Part shown: positions 45,279-58,594 of the stretch, one piece after another
Layout: every line of letters starts with the position of its first letter
Numbering within the stretch: position 1 is the stretch's first letter
Assembly: GCF_000203815.1 (NCBI RefSeq)
Contig: NW_004457639.1
Coordinates: forward strand, 1,302,001-1,366,000
From: Cavenderia fasciculata
Taxonomy: Eukaryota; Evosea; Eumycetozoa; Acytosteliales; Cavenderiaceae
DNA length: 64,000 bases
Direction of reading: 5' to 3'
Made by a program: the position numbers and the translations under genes
The notes under the pieces: model-generated
Told to the model about the DNA's origin: nothing
Database searches by the model: none
Seen by the model: the letters and a program-made list of their open reading frames with translations, nothing else

Positions 45279-45992
45279 ATGGCACAATATGTAGCATCAA
45301 ATACAAATACAAATACGCATTTAGGATCACCTCCTCAACAAGGACAAGGTGTGCAAGGACAAGGAGGACACAATAATAATAATAATAATAATGTAATATC
45401 ACCATTCTTTGGATCACCTCCACCAGCTCTCATCATGACAGCTACACCTCAACAACTACAACAACAACAACAACAGCAACAACAACAACAACCTCTATCA
45501 TTGGAGGAAAAGGTCGATAAACTAATTGGTCTAAACTCTGAATTACACTCTCTTGCAACGAATCATAAATCTCAATTACAACAATTACAACAACAACAAC
45601 AACAACAAGTATCACTTGATCATTTAGATCAACAACAACAACAACAAATGAATATAAATAATATGAATATGAATCAACAATTAACGGCAATTGAATTAAT
45701 TAATCGTGTATATACAATCAAAGGAGAGATTCAATTATTATTAAGAGAGTTGTCATTGGAAGCAACACAAAAGGGATTGCTTACAGCTGTACCTTTTATA
45801 GACCCTAATTCACAGGCTGCCAAAGACCCTCTATCGGTGGCCACCTACGACTCTCTACAAAAACAACTAACCAACGAAATCATCACCAAACAACAACAAC
45901 TTTGGGAAGAAGCTTCCAAAGACAAAGATAAATTGGCTAGAAACGTTGAACGTGCAAAGATTGGTTTATCAAATAAATCATTATTTAAATAA
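45279..45992 (+). CDS. Gln-rich coiled-coil protein, unknown
   Basis: This single exon of 237 residues has a Gly/Gln/Asn-rich first third (PPQQGQGVQGQGG) and then two Gln tracts. The complex part runs from about residue 80: LSLEEKVDKLIGLNSELHSLA, then AIELINRVYTIKGEIQLLLRELSLEA, and a helical C-terminus (LTNEIITKQQQLWEEASKDK). Small, helical, Gln-rich proteins of this layout include Mediator subunits, and I considered one of those, but I see no motif that proves it. The gene is divergent from the ankyrin-like gene with 190 bases between starts. Confidence 0.65.
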   Translation: MAQYVASNTNTNTHLGSPPQQGQGVQGQGGHNNNNNNNVISPFFGSPPPALIMTATPQQLQQQQQQQQQQQPLSLEEKVDKLIGLNSELHSLATNHKSQLQQLQQQQQQQVSLDHLDQQQQQQMNINNMNMNQQLTAIELINRVYTIKGEIQLLLRELSLEATQKGLLTAVPFIDPNSQAAKDPLSVATYDSLQKQLTNEIITKQQQLWEEASKDKDKLARNVERAKIGLSNKSLFK

Positions 45993-46279
45993 CAAAGAAA
46001 AAGAAACAAAAAGAATAATAAGAATAATAAGAATAATAAGAACAACTCTTTAATCTCTCAGGAAATTTCCTGGTTGCAAGAATTGATTGTCATACCACTC
46101 ATATTGTTCATACTATAGTAGTATTATGAGTCAAAAGAATTCTTTCTTAAGAACCAAACAAATAAGAATGACTATTAATTCTTTAAAAGAATCTTTTGAT
46201 TTAAGAATGTTTTGAATGTTTTTTTTAAATTGCCTCCCTAAAAGAGGTGCATTTCAAATTCATTCATTCTTAATCATAG

Positions 46280-46802
46280 ATGATATCTTTAGCAATTCGT
46301 AGATCAACTTTATTATTGAAATCAAATACATCTTTTTATCACAAATCATCATTTAGTAGTAATAACAATAACAATAATAATAACAATACAAACATGTCAC
46401 ACTCTTTAGAACATATCTTATTCATGAAGTTAAAGAATGAAATGAGCGAACAAGAAAACAATGGTTTAGTCAACAAGATTGAACAAATGAAATCTACTAT
46501 TCCAGGTGTATTGGCTATTAACTTTGGAAAGAATATTGAAATTACAAGAGGTGGTGGTATGTATACAGTGATACACACTCAAACATACATATATTAAAAG
46601 TAGACTTGTCTCTCTGACCTTTTTTTGATTGTTTGTTGTTATAGGTTACAACTATGGATATAGAGTATTATTAAGAGATCCATCTGATTTACCAGTATAT
46701 GCTGATCATCCATTACATATTGAATTCAAAGGTTTATTAGATGCTGTTAGAGTTGACGCTCCAATCGTTTCTGATTTCCTTATTCCAAAAGTTAATCAAT
46801 AA
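46280..46802 (+). CDS. Stress-responsive A/B barrel (Dabb) domain protein, probably mitochondrial
   Basis: Two exons (46280-46556 and 46645-46802), joined in phase 1, give 144 residues. From residue 42 the sequence has the Dabb pattern: SLEHILFMKLK, IPGVLAINFGKNIE, YGYRVLLRDPSDLPVYADHPLHIEFK. The conserved His of the Y-x-x-HPxH segment is present. These dimeric ferredoxin-like barrels occur in small stress proteins and polyketide-cyclase-like enzymes; no reaction can be assigned here. Residues 1-28 are rich in Arg, Ser and hydrophobic residues without acidic ones (MISLAIRRSTLLLKSNTS), as in a mitochondrial presequence. An internal ATG (MSHSLEHI) after an Asn tract could give a cytosolic form. 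Confidence 0.8.
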
Positions 46803-46924
46803 ATCAAAATAATAATAATAATATTTAATATAATTGTTGTTGTTGTTTTGGATTTAATTAAGTTGTCTTTTTTGTTCCGTGCCTATTAATAATAATAATT
46901 TTAATTTATTCTCTCATTATTATA

Positions 46925-49256
46925 TTATAAAGAAGGAGAAGGTAATAAACTAGTATTTGTAGTTGAAAAGGTTGGTGGAGAAGAGGATTGGAAAGATTTT
47001 TGGATGGTTCTAGTATTCCAATTTAGATTGTTTGCCAGTTTTTCAAACCATTCTCCATTCTCGTCGGTCTTGCAGATGACGGGTACCGCCCATTTGCTAG
47101 TGCTAATGACCACATAGTCACCCTGTTTGATTTCATGTCTATTCTTACCATCAAACGATGCCCATGCAGAGCACCTGGAAGTCTCGGGAACTCGAATGAT
47201 AAGTGTCGACGTCGAAGGTAGTAGGACCGGTCTAAAAGAGAGTGTGTGTGGACAGATGGGTGTGATGAGCATGGCTGGAATAGCCGGATGAACGAGCGAT
47301 CCACCCGCAGACAAAGAGTAGGCAGTCGATCCCGTCGAAGTTGCAATGATCAATCCATCGGCCTGTACCACCGTAATTGGTTTGTCATCACACAAACACT
47401 CCAAATGTGAAAGATATGGATTATTACCCCTATCAATTGAAACTTCATTTAATACTTGATATGCTAAAAAAAATAAATCAAAAACAAAAGTAATTAAGTA
47501 TTATTCTATTTTCTTTCTATTTGTATTTTCTATTTCTATTTTTTATCTATACTTACTATTACTTTCATTTTTTGAAACAACTGTACAAGCTAATCTTAAT
47601 CTATAAGATACAAAACATTTACCATCAATAACATTCTTTATGTGTTCTTTCCAATTGTCTGGCTCGAAAGTTGTAAGGAAACCAAGTGAACCCATGTTGA
47701 ATGATATGATGGGAGGCATGTATGTCTTGAAGAGTGAGGATGTGTGAAGGATGGTACCGTCTCCACCCAACGACACGATAAAATCAATTACAAAAGGATC
47801 ACTAATCTCTTCTAGCGATCTAGCAGTCGGACATTCACAAATCTGTTCAGATTCACAAACTGTCTGTATTCCCAATTCATTCAAATAGGCTCCTACCTCT
47901 TTGGCTGCTCTCAACACTTCCATATCATGAAATTTATGTATTACCAATACTTTTTTAATTGATGTTTTCCATTTTAAATGTAACTAAAGAAAATTAAATA
48001 TTAATACATTATATATCTATTTCTTTTTCTATTTGTTTCATTCATACAATTTGAGGTAATATGCAAGTTTTTTTTCTTTTTGTAATTGATTTACTAGTTG
48101 AAGATGATAAACTTAGACTTTCCAAAGATCTTATGGAAGATGGAGATTCTGTGATTGCATTACCAACACTACTATACAATAAATTGGGGAGATATAAAGG
48201 TGCTTGTGTCATGTTTGAAGGATTGGTAGGTTGAATTAATTTAATCGTTTTTGATGTTGCCGTTGTTGTTGTTGTTGTTGGTGGTTGTTTAGATATATCC
48301 AATTCTTCAAATTCGATTGATGATGTTGGATTCTTTTGTGGTGGTGTATCAAATTGAACCGATTCAGATTCATCATTTTCTTGTTCCTCGACAGGTTCAA
48401 CTGTGAATGATGTTTCTTTGGGTACTTCATATTTTGAGTAATAAGTAGACACAAAATAAGATTGATTCTTTTTACTTTTATCGCCCATCTTTTTCTTCTT
48501 TTTACTAAGATCTTGTCCTCCTCCTCCTCCTCCACCAAATATATTATTAGAGTCTGTAGATACACCAAGTGATGGAGGTATTGATGATGTTGGTTGGTTT
48601 CCTTTATCCTCTTTTTCTTCTTCTTCTTCTTCTTCTTTATCTTGTTGATTATTGTTATTATTAATATCTTGTTGATTGTTATTATTGTCATCGTCTTCCA
48701 AAGATTCACATTTACTTGAACCAGTGATATAGTTTAATGGTGACAAGAAAGAGGAAGATTGTTGAGAGTATGGTTGCGGAGAGGATGAGTTGGAGGGTGG
48801 CGAGGGATGTTGTTTCATTTGGGTTGTCGATGCATTGAGGTATTGGTGATGGTTGGGTGTCGTTGTCATGGTTGCTCCATTTTGATATTTATATTGAAGT
48901 GACGACGACGACGACGACGATGTTGGTGTAACGCAGTTATCAAATGATTCATCTCCAAAACTATCCAATGTCGTTTCTTTATTATTACTATTATTATTCT
49001 TTTTACACCTTGATGAACAACAATTACATGTATTATTATTTGTTGTTGTTGTTGTTGTTGTTATTTGTGGAGGAGTAGGATTATTATTATTATTATTACA
49101 CTTTTGTTGTAGTTGTTGTTGTTGTAGTTGTTTTTGACGTCTCAAATGATCGATTATTATTATAGTTGATATCAAAGTTAAAATGATCGATACTATGTTT
49201 GGTGTATACAGTTGTTTAAAAGTATCATCAAAGAGCAGTGTATTATAATAATCCAT
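46925..49256 (-). CDS. NAD kinase with N-terminal membrane segment and long disordered region
   Basis: Three exons (49256-48048, 47983-47557, 47463-46925), in phase 0 then phase 1, give 724 residues. The kinase is in the last 320: SIKKVLVIHKFHD opens it, FIVSLGGDGTILH is the GGDG NAD/ATP-binding motif, NMGSLGFLTTF and LNEVSIDRG follow. DGLIIATSTGSTAYSLSAGG is the conserved glycine-rich loop, and ITPICPHTLSFRP closes the core. The enzyme makes NADP from NAD and ATP. Exon 1 adds about 400 residues: a hydrophobic helix at 22-40 (IVSIILTLISTIIII), a Cys-rich patch (CNCCSSRCKK), and Asn, Ser, Thr and Glu tracts. The fusion is supported by phase and by the KWKTSIKKVLVIHK joint. The anchor suggests a membrane-bound form, unlike the usual soluble eukaryotic enzyme. 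Confidence 0.85.
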
Positions 49257-50841
<1,585 letters not shown>

Positions 50842-52052
50842 ACTCAAAATAAATTAAAATCCACATTTGTATATTTATCCTCCTAAACAATCAATGTCTT
50901 GTCTTGTATTATTTATATTTGAGAAAATTTGGCGCCACTTTTGAGAAATTATCGTCACGATAATTTGTATTATGTGAAATTGACTAAAGAATCCATGACC
51001 GAATTTAGACTAGAGATAAAATTTTGTTTGTCCAAGGAATGGTTTTGCTTCAATGATTCAACTTCAGGGATTGGTCAACGGCATGTCGTGTGGGATATTT
51101 GTTGGCCTATTTGTTTGTAAACCGTGAAAATAATCTTGAAATTTGTTTTGCTTCCAAAAATAGTGAATGAGGAAACACCAGACCAACAGCCAATGATCGC
51201 ACCCACATCTTGAGGTTGAATTCCCCTCTTTAAAATATTATTATTATCACTAGCCCTAGCCGAATCCATTATAACTTGTGGTGAGTGTTAGTTAGATCCC
51301 ATTCCCTTCACGACCCCCAATAACCAAAACTAGTTCTGTTTGTTTGTTGTCGAGACCGACTTTTGTTTGCGTTGTGTTAGAAAATATTGTTAGTTTGTTT
51401 GTTTGTTCCTCTTTATCATTCATTCGTTCATAGTAAGATTCTCGAAGAAGAAAGTAGTTAGATAGTTGGTTAGTTGCAACTTGTATAGAATAATCGATAG
51501 TGTAATATTATATTTATATTATATTGCTTTGGAGATAACTAAAGAAAGAAAGAAAGAAAGAGAGCAACTTCAAAAGTTATAGTAGTAGGTGTGTCTGCCT
51601 TTTTGCCCAAATTTAGCAATTGAAAATATATTTGTTTTTTTGTTTTTTTTTGAGGGTTCAAACCTTCTCATCCATCTACCACTCAACAACAAAAATAACA
51701 ATAGTAGCAGCAGCAACCAGATTCTAATAATTATTATTATTATTATTGTCGGATATATATACCAATCGAAACAAGATAGATCTCTCTCAACCAATCAATT
51801 AAGATAGACAGACAGATATACAGATAGATAGATACAAGACAGATGTTATTATTATATTATTATTAAAAGTCAGACACTAAGAGCTTCTAGATCATCATTC
51901 AAGTTATATTTTTGTAGATAGATTACTATCATTGTATTATATATCAAACCAACCAACCAACCAACCAACCAAACCAATATATATTTATTTATTATTCCTC
52001 CTCCTCCTCCTCAACTCAAATAGATAGATAGATAGATAGGGGATGACAAAGA
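50842..52052. other. 1.2-kb intergenic region with the long leader of the next gene
   Basis: It holds the polyubiquitin 3' flank and the upstream region of the disordered-protein gene. From about 51400 there are GATAGATA, (CCAA)n (51951-51974), (CTC)n (51997-52012) and (ATAG)n (52020-52038) tracts typical of a 5' leader. No gene is supported; the short open frames at 50929-51120 and 51589-51807 have no recognisable content. Confidence 0.5.
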
Positions 52053-54089
52053 ATGAGTAATCAACAACAACCGCAACAACTACCAACACAACCATCAATA
52101 AGTGAAGATATTGAAATTATTGGTGATCAACCATCGACCCCATCGTCATCATCATTGTCTTCATCGTCGTCTTCGATTCAAGCACCTCCTCCCAAGGATG
52201 GAAAGGACAGCAGCAAAGAGCAAACATGGAAATTCAAAGCGCAGAACCCAACCGACTTTAATACGAGCGGTAGACGCCGCAGAAGAAACTCTGAGCCTGG
52301 TCTCATGGTGCAGCGAAACTACAAAAACTACATGATACATTGGAAGCTAGACACTAAAAAGACAAACACCAAAGGTGTAGTTCCGGCTGCTTCAAGTCCA
52401 AAACCTGTAAATCCTCTGCCTCAACAACAACCTCAACCTCAACAACCTCAAACCATTCCTCAACAACAACAACAACAAGCATTCATTCAACAACCTCAAC
52501 AACCTCAACAACAACAATATATGAGTAGATCACCTCCACTAAGATCATCTGGACATTTGAACAACAACAATGGATCACCAACATCACATCCTCCATTCCC
52601 ACCTGGATCATCGTCGTCTGCATTCACGACAATTAACAAAAGAGGTGGAGCAGATGATGGTATCCGATCATCATTTGATGACTTGCCACTACCACTACAA
52701 TACCAATCACAATACTCGACTGGAAGTAGTGGTATAACACATCTAAGAAAGCATTCACTGGGAGGTGGAGGTGAGGATCCATCAACATCCTACAAATTCC
52801 ATCAATATTCTAGACCTCAACCTCAACAACATCATCAACAACAACAACAACAACAGCAACATGATCAACAAATGGGTCACCATGGAGAAAATGGTAGTGG
52901 TGGTATTCATTATGGCAATCCTCATCATCATCATCATCAACAACACAACAATAATAATAACAACTATCACCATCAGCACCATTATTCTATACCATCTTAT
53001 GAAGATGATCATCATGCACCACCTCCACCTGGCGCATACAATAGATTACAACAACGTCGTGTATCATTACCAAATCTTCCTAATCGTACTCCTTATTCAC
53101 CCGAACGACCCCTCTCTCCAATCCATGAATCATCCTATTATTCGACACCTTCCAATACCACCGCCAACACCAACACCACCATGTCTGGTGGACCCGGACA
53201 CCATCAACAACCTCCATTACATCCATCCCATATACACTATCAACAACAACAACATTATACACCAACTCCACCTATACCTTCACCACTCCATTATCACCAT
53301 CCATCCAACAACTCCTCTTCGTCGTCGTCGTCATCGGGTAATATATGCAACAGTAATAGTAGTAGTAGTAATTCGTTGCGTCGACCTCCATCGCCATCGT
53401 ATGACTCGGCACTGGATATACCGGCACCATCGTCATACCATATACATGATAAGAAAATCACCACCAATCGTATCTCTTCCTCTCCATTTGAAAATGAACA
53501 GCATCATAATATATACACCAATAATAGTAGAGACAGAGACAATAGCAGAGATAGTAGCAATAGATTGGAAAGAGGAGATAGTGATCTATCATCTTCAACT
53601 GGACGACTACCATCGATACAGTTATTGTTAAATAATGTAAAATTAACTGATTCCCCAACCCCAAATAATAATAATCAAAATAATAATAGTAATAGTAATA
53701 ATAATCAAAATAATAATATTCATCATCATCAACAACAACAACATCAACATCATCATCAACAACAACAACAACAACCCGAAAATACTAATAATAGATTTGA
53801 ATTTGAACAACACCATAACCAAAGAGCAACACAATCATCTGGATCTGTACCGTTTCATTATAGTACCAATCAACAACAACCAGGACAACAACAACAACAA
53901 CAACAACAATATTCCAAAAGTTCACTATCATCTTCATCTCCTCCCATTTTTTTGACTACAAACCAACAACAACAACAACAACAACAACAAGGACATCCAG
54001 GACAACCTCAACAACAACAACCAGGACAACAACAACCACCACAACAATCGGAAAATAAGATGTCAGTAACCAATTTACTATTAGATTAA
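52053..54089 (+). CDS. Disordered Gln/Ser/His/Pro-rich protein, unknown
   Basis: This single exon of 678 residues is mostly Gln, Asn, His, Ser and Pro tracts. The one non-repetitive segment, residues 55-110, reads EQTWKFKAQNPTDF, then GRRRRRNSEPGL and VQRNYKNYMIHWKLDTKK. RRRNSEP is a good basophilic-kinase/14-3-3-type site, though this is only a motif match. A second conserved-looking patch, RLPSIQLLLNNVKLTDSP, lies near residue 520. The C-terminus MSVTNLLLD resembles a short linear motif. No domain is recognised. The composition suits a regulator of transcription or RNA. Confidence 0.7.
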   Translation: MSNQQQPQQLPTQPSISEDIEIIGDQPSTPSSSSLSSSSSSIQAPPPKDGKDSSKEQTWKFKAQNPTDFNTSGRRRRRNSEPGLMVQRNYKNYMIHWKLDTKKTNTKGVVPAASSPKPVNPLPQQQPQPQQPQTIPQQQQQQAFIQQPQQPQQQQYMSRSPPLRSSGHLNNNNGSPTSHPPFPPGSSSSAFTTINKRGGADDGIRSSFDDLPLPLQYQSQYSTGSSGITHLRKHSLGGGGEDPSTSYKFHQYSRPQPQQHHQQQQQQQQHDQQMGHHGENGSGGIHYGNPHHHHHQQHNNNNNNYHHQHHYSIPSYEDDHHAPPPPGAYNRLQQRRVSLPNLPNRTPYSPERPLSPIHESSYYSTPSNTTANTNTTMSGGPGHHQQPPLHPSHIHYQQQQHYTPTPPIPSPLHYHHPSNNSSSSSSSSGNICNSNSSSSNSLRRPPSPSYDSALDIPAPSSYHIHDKKITTNRISSSPFENEQHHNIYTNNSRDRDNSRDSSNRLERGDSDLSSSTGRLPSIQLLLNNVKLTDSPTPNNNNQNNNSNSNNNQNNNIHHHQQQQHQHHHQQQQQQPENTNNRFEFEQHHNQRATQSSGSVPFHYSTNQQQPGQQQQQQQQYSKSSLSSSSPPIFLTTNQQQQQQQQQGHPGQPQQQQPGQQQPPQQSENKMSVTNLLLD

Positions 54090-56296
54090 TTATAGGCCCT
54101 ATAAATCCTATGGTCTTCTTCCTCCTCTACACCTCCCTCCCATCTCATCATATACAATTAAACCAAACCAACCCAAACCAACACCTATAATTTATAAAAA
54201 TATACACAAACCCAAAAGGAGGAAATAAATAGAATGACGATAGAGAATTTACAATATATTTAAGGCCAAAATTCCCAATATTATGTATGATCTTTGAGAT
54301 CCAATCCAAATAGATGATGGATGGAATTCTATGGGTTGATTATTTTTTTTTGGGTTCAAAGTAATATATATTATATTGGTGATCACCAACCAACATGGTT
54401 CATAATATTGTTTAAAGTTGACTATACCAACTAGTATATACCATTGGTATACATAGTATAATATATATTATAATATATTATATAGAAATCTTAAAGATTC
54501 TATTTTTGACCATTGCAGGTAATATACCCAATAATAATAATATTAGGAGATCTGCGATCCAAAATCAAAAACATTTTTTGTGCAAAATTTTTGTTTGAAA
54601 ATTATTCCACCTTGAAAATTAATAATTACATGATATCATCCTCCAGCCTTATTCGCAGTAGTTGTAGTCGTAGTAGTAGTAGTCAAAATCATCAATCATT
54701 AACATCATCAACTATTCATTAAAGATAGATACATTAAGAATAAGAAGAAGAAGAAGAAGAAGAATTGATATATATATTTGTAAATAATAATAGTAATAAT
54801 AATAATATATTATATACAAGGTAGGATCATATCATTGAATACTCTATTAAAATTCATATATATATATTGTCAAGATGGTTATTGTGTCCTAGTCCTCCTT
54901 TTGCAACTAACAAAACATTGTGTTTGTTAATATTAAACAATAATAATAATAGTATTGGCGCCTCGCACCGAGGAGAGTAATCCAACTACGCAACCCACAG
55001 CGAGATTATAAGAATGTTATTTTGGATTTTTGTTGTTTTTTTTTTTTTTTTTTGGACACACCTCTCACTCTCACACCTCCTCTGTCCTTCCCTATCCAAA
55101 CACAATTAACAATCTATCAACCAAACAATCAACCAACCAACCATCTATCTAGCGCAAGTTGTTGTACGTCATCATAGTCATTAGTCTTAGTAGTAATATA
55201 AACAAATATCATCATCATCATCATCATATATCACAAACAGCGACAACACAATAACAATATATAGAAACTATAACTATAGACGTGGAGAACAAGAAGAAGA
55301 AGAGAAAAGGTATTACCTTTAGTGCGATTAGAAACAAAGAGTATTCGACAGAGTTGACAGACAGACAGACAGAGAGGATTAGGATGGATTGACCAAAAGT
55401 CAAAGATATTACAAGATAATTAATATCTCAAGTATATACATTGTGTTGTATATATCATCGACATATGTTATTATTATGAAGACATAACCTATTATTATTA
55501 ATAGGTCAGGTTGGGTTCATCAACAAATTTGTCGATGTGGATTGGATAGAGGAGGAGAGATCTAGATTCAATCCCAAGGCTCTACTTTGCAATTTTTTTT
55601 TAATTTTAAACTTCCACCTGCTTTCTCTCATTTTTTTTTACTTTTTTTTTTTAGTTATTGTACAAACTACAGAACCCATTGTTGTACTATATATATATAT
55701 TTATAAACCTATAGATAAACTAACAATATCAATCTATCTCTACCTACTATTTATATACTTTTATTTACCCTCTCTACACCTATAAATAGATAAAAGAGTC
55801 GACTTTTTTTTTTTTTTACATTTAATTATTTATTTAGATCACCTTCTCTCTACAACTGTTTTTTAAAATAACAATCTCAGTAGTAGTATAGTAGAAGTAG
55901 TAAAAGTAGTAGTACAAAACTAATCACACCCAACAAACGTGATCATTGTTTAATATATTTGGTATGTGTCATTCATTGCTTCAACAACAACAAAGAAACA
56001 AGAAACCGTGACAACAGCAACAAACAACACACTAGAATAGATAAACGACAGTTTGATGATTTGACATCATTCAAAAGATAACACCAAGAGGAGTGTGATA
56101 TCTGACAATTATTTATTATTATTATTTGTTGTTGTTGTTGTTGTTGTTCAATCAAAGAAGAACAAAAGAGAATGGTTCACTAACATTGTCTTTCTCTTTC
56201 TCTCTCTTTCTCTTTTTTTTTTTTTTAATTCTATTCTTCTCTTTTATTCATCTATTTTAATTAATTCATTCATTAATTAATCTATTCTACCATCAT
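54090..56296. other. 2.2-kb intergenic region upstream of the Rac gene
   Basis: No gene is supported. It contains AT palindromes around 54425-54485, an island of balanced composition at 54950-55010, a T23-type run near 55035, CA- and ATC-rich tracts to 55300, and T-runs at 55590-55650, 55806-55818 and 56214-56226 that probably mark promoter and leader sequence of the Rac gene. Confidence 0.5.
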
Positions 56297-57159
56297 ATGT
56301 TATCATTTAAACGATCAAAATCAAAACAATCTGTTGATGATGATCCTGATAATCAACATCATCATCACCACCACCAACATAACCAACATAACCAACATAA
56401 TGATGGAATGCTTCGACGATTACATAGTAATTTTAGATATAGAAAAGAAACAACATCAGTAGACTCAACCATGCAATCAATCAAATTGGTAGTAGTAGGT
56501 GATGGTGCTGTAGGCAAAACCTGTCTACTCATCTCATATACCTCAAACAGTTTCCCAACAGAATATGTTCCAACGGTATTTGACAATTATTCTGGTATGT
56601 CCATATCTATATTCATCGATGAATATATTTATATATATCTAACCATTCCCCTTTCTATTTCTATTTCTATTTCTATTCTATTTTTATTTCTATAGCCAAT
56701 GTAATGGTAGATAACAAGACAGTTTCTCTTGGACTTTGGGATACAGCAGGTCAAGAAGATTACGATAGACTTCGTCCATTGTCGTATCCACAAACCGATG
56801 TATTCTTAATATGTTTTGCTATTATATCACAAACCTCGTACACCAACGTAAAGAGCAAGTGGTGGCCAGAGGTATCGCACCACTGTCCCAACAGCACCAT
56901 CATTCTCGTGGGTACCAAGTGCGATCTCCGCGACGACAGAGAAGCCTTGGAAAAGTTGAGAGAAAAGAACCAACAACCACTGACCGCCCAACAAGGCGAG
57001 CAAATGGCCAAGGATATCAAGGCCTTTTGCTACTTGGAGTGCTCGGCCCTCACTCAAAAAGGTCTCAAGCAAGTTTTCGATGAAGCCATCAAGGCCGTCA
57101 TCTTCCCAGACCGTGATAAATCAAACAAGTCTAGCAAAACAAAGTGCACAATCTTATAA
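56297..57159 (+). CDS. Rac-family small GTPase with His-rich N-terminal extension
   Basis: Two exons (56297-56594 and 56696-57159), joined in phase 1, give 253 residues, or 195 from the internal ATG at 56471 that matches the usual Rac start ([16 protein letters not shown]). G1 (GDGAVGKT), switch I ([13 protein letters not shown]), G3 ([21 protein letters not shown]), G4 (GTKCDL) and G5 (ECSAL) are intact. The CTIL box at the end, with Leu last, predicts geranylgeranylation after a Lys/Ser-rich stretch. Rac proteins switch actin assembly at membranes. From memory the sequence is closest to Dictyostelium RacB, but I have not aligned it. The 58-residue extension is His/Asn-rich and either translated or part of the leader; the intron within the NYS/ANV joint is fixed by homology. 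Confidence 0.92.
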
Positions 57160-57912
57160 GAAAGTTTTTTTTTTTTTTAAATTTAAATCATCACAGGATA
57201 CACACAAGATAAATTTAATCCTCCTCCCCCCCTTTTTTCATCTCTCCATCCAATCCCAATCCCAAATTAAAATAATAATAATATTTATAAATCCATTCCA
57301 AAATTAAAATAAATGTGATAATAATAATAATAACTTTAAAAAGATATTAATAATAATAATAATAATAATGTGATATTAATAATAATAATAACAACAACAA
57401 AAAGAAACTAAACAAAAAGAAAAACCTTTTAAAAATAAAAACAAAATCAATGTATGTTAAATAACGTAAGCTCATAAATATAGATATATATATCTTCTTT
57501 CTCTTCGTATATACAAATATTTATGGAAAGAGTAAAGTCAGATGATGGAAATTGATTTTGTTTTTGGAAAAGGTAAAGTGTTTAATTTTTGACCTCTTTT
57601 TTAAAAATATTTATTTATTCAATCAAATATTAATATTATTATTATTGATGTGTCAGTTATTATTTAAAATATATTTACAACAAAGTTAATAGTGTGTGGT
57701 GTGAGAAGATTATTATTATTATTATTATTATTAAGATTATTAAGATGATTATTTAGTTTTTAGTTTAAAGAATATACAACAGGATGTTTTTTTTTTGTTT
57801 TGTTTTTTTTGTTTATAGAGAGATATTAACTTAATTAATTATGGTTATCGTTTGCGCGCATTTGTTGTAATTGAGTGCATTGAATGACTTGTTGTTGTTG
57901 TTATAAAGTCAC
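57160..57912. other. Intergenic region between convergent genes
   Basis: It contains (AAT)n runs at 57320-57370 and 57710-57735, several T- and A-runs, and a GCGCGCA motif at 57853. It serves as the 3' flank of both neighbours. No gene is seen. Confidence 0.6.
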
Positions 57913-58594
57913 TTATTTGAAATGCTTAAACTTGTAAAAGTTCTTGTGTTTGTAGTGGTGTGGACGGTATCCTCCCATTGGATAGCCACCTGGGTAACCA
58001 CCTGGGTATGCGGTTGGGTAGGCACCTGGATAAGCACCTGGATAGGCGCCAGCAGGATAGGCAGTTGGGTATGCACTTGGGTAAACAACTGGTTGTACTC
58101 CGATAACTGGTGGTACAACTCCTACTCCCACTAAATAGTCAAAGAAAAGAAAAAGATAGAAAGGATTAGTTTAAAATGGATTCTAAAGTATATTTGACAA
58201 CTAAATATATGATAAAGAGTAGTTTAAAACAATAGTAATAGTAACAACAATAACAAGTAGTAGTAGGTGTGTAATGTACTACTATCTAGTTGTGTTATAT
58301 TTTGTTCTGTTTTGTTTGTTCTACTCTCTGTAAATAAGATAGTGCACATATTATCAATAATATCACTCCGTTGATAAATTGAGCCAAAAGAGAGTATAGT
58401 ATAACTATATATATATATATATCTATGTTTCTAACTATACTCTCTTTTTTTGTTATTTTTAAAAATCATTGCATACTAGGTTGATAGTACATACTTGGGA
58501 CTACCATTGGGTCAAAGGTGGTTGGTGGTACGATTGGTGCGACGTAACCTGGAGGATAAACACCTGGCATAATTGGTCTTCCGTATGGATCCAT
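57913..58594 (-). CDS. Small Gly/Tyr/Pro-repeat protein
   Basis: Two exons (58594-58495 and 58130-57913), joined in phase 1, give 105 residues; the 364-base intron is long for this genome. The N-terminus is Pro-rich (MDPYGRPIMPGVYPPGYVAP), the middle repeats (A/G)YPxAYPG-type units, and the C-terminus is basic and aromatic (RPHHYKHKNFYKFKHFK). It lacks a signal peptide or membrane segment. GYP repeats also occur at the N-termini of annexin VII and spore or matrix proteins; here they form nearly the whole protein. The function is unknown. Codon use is regular, which supports a real gene. Confidence 0.7.

Noticed and set aside
50929-51120. Short plus-strand frame after polyubiquitin
   Set aside because: It has no start context, family or splice partners, and its non-repetitive sequence alone is not enough evidence for a gene.
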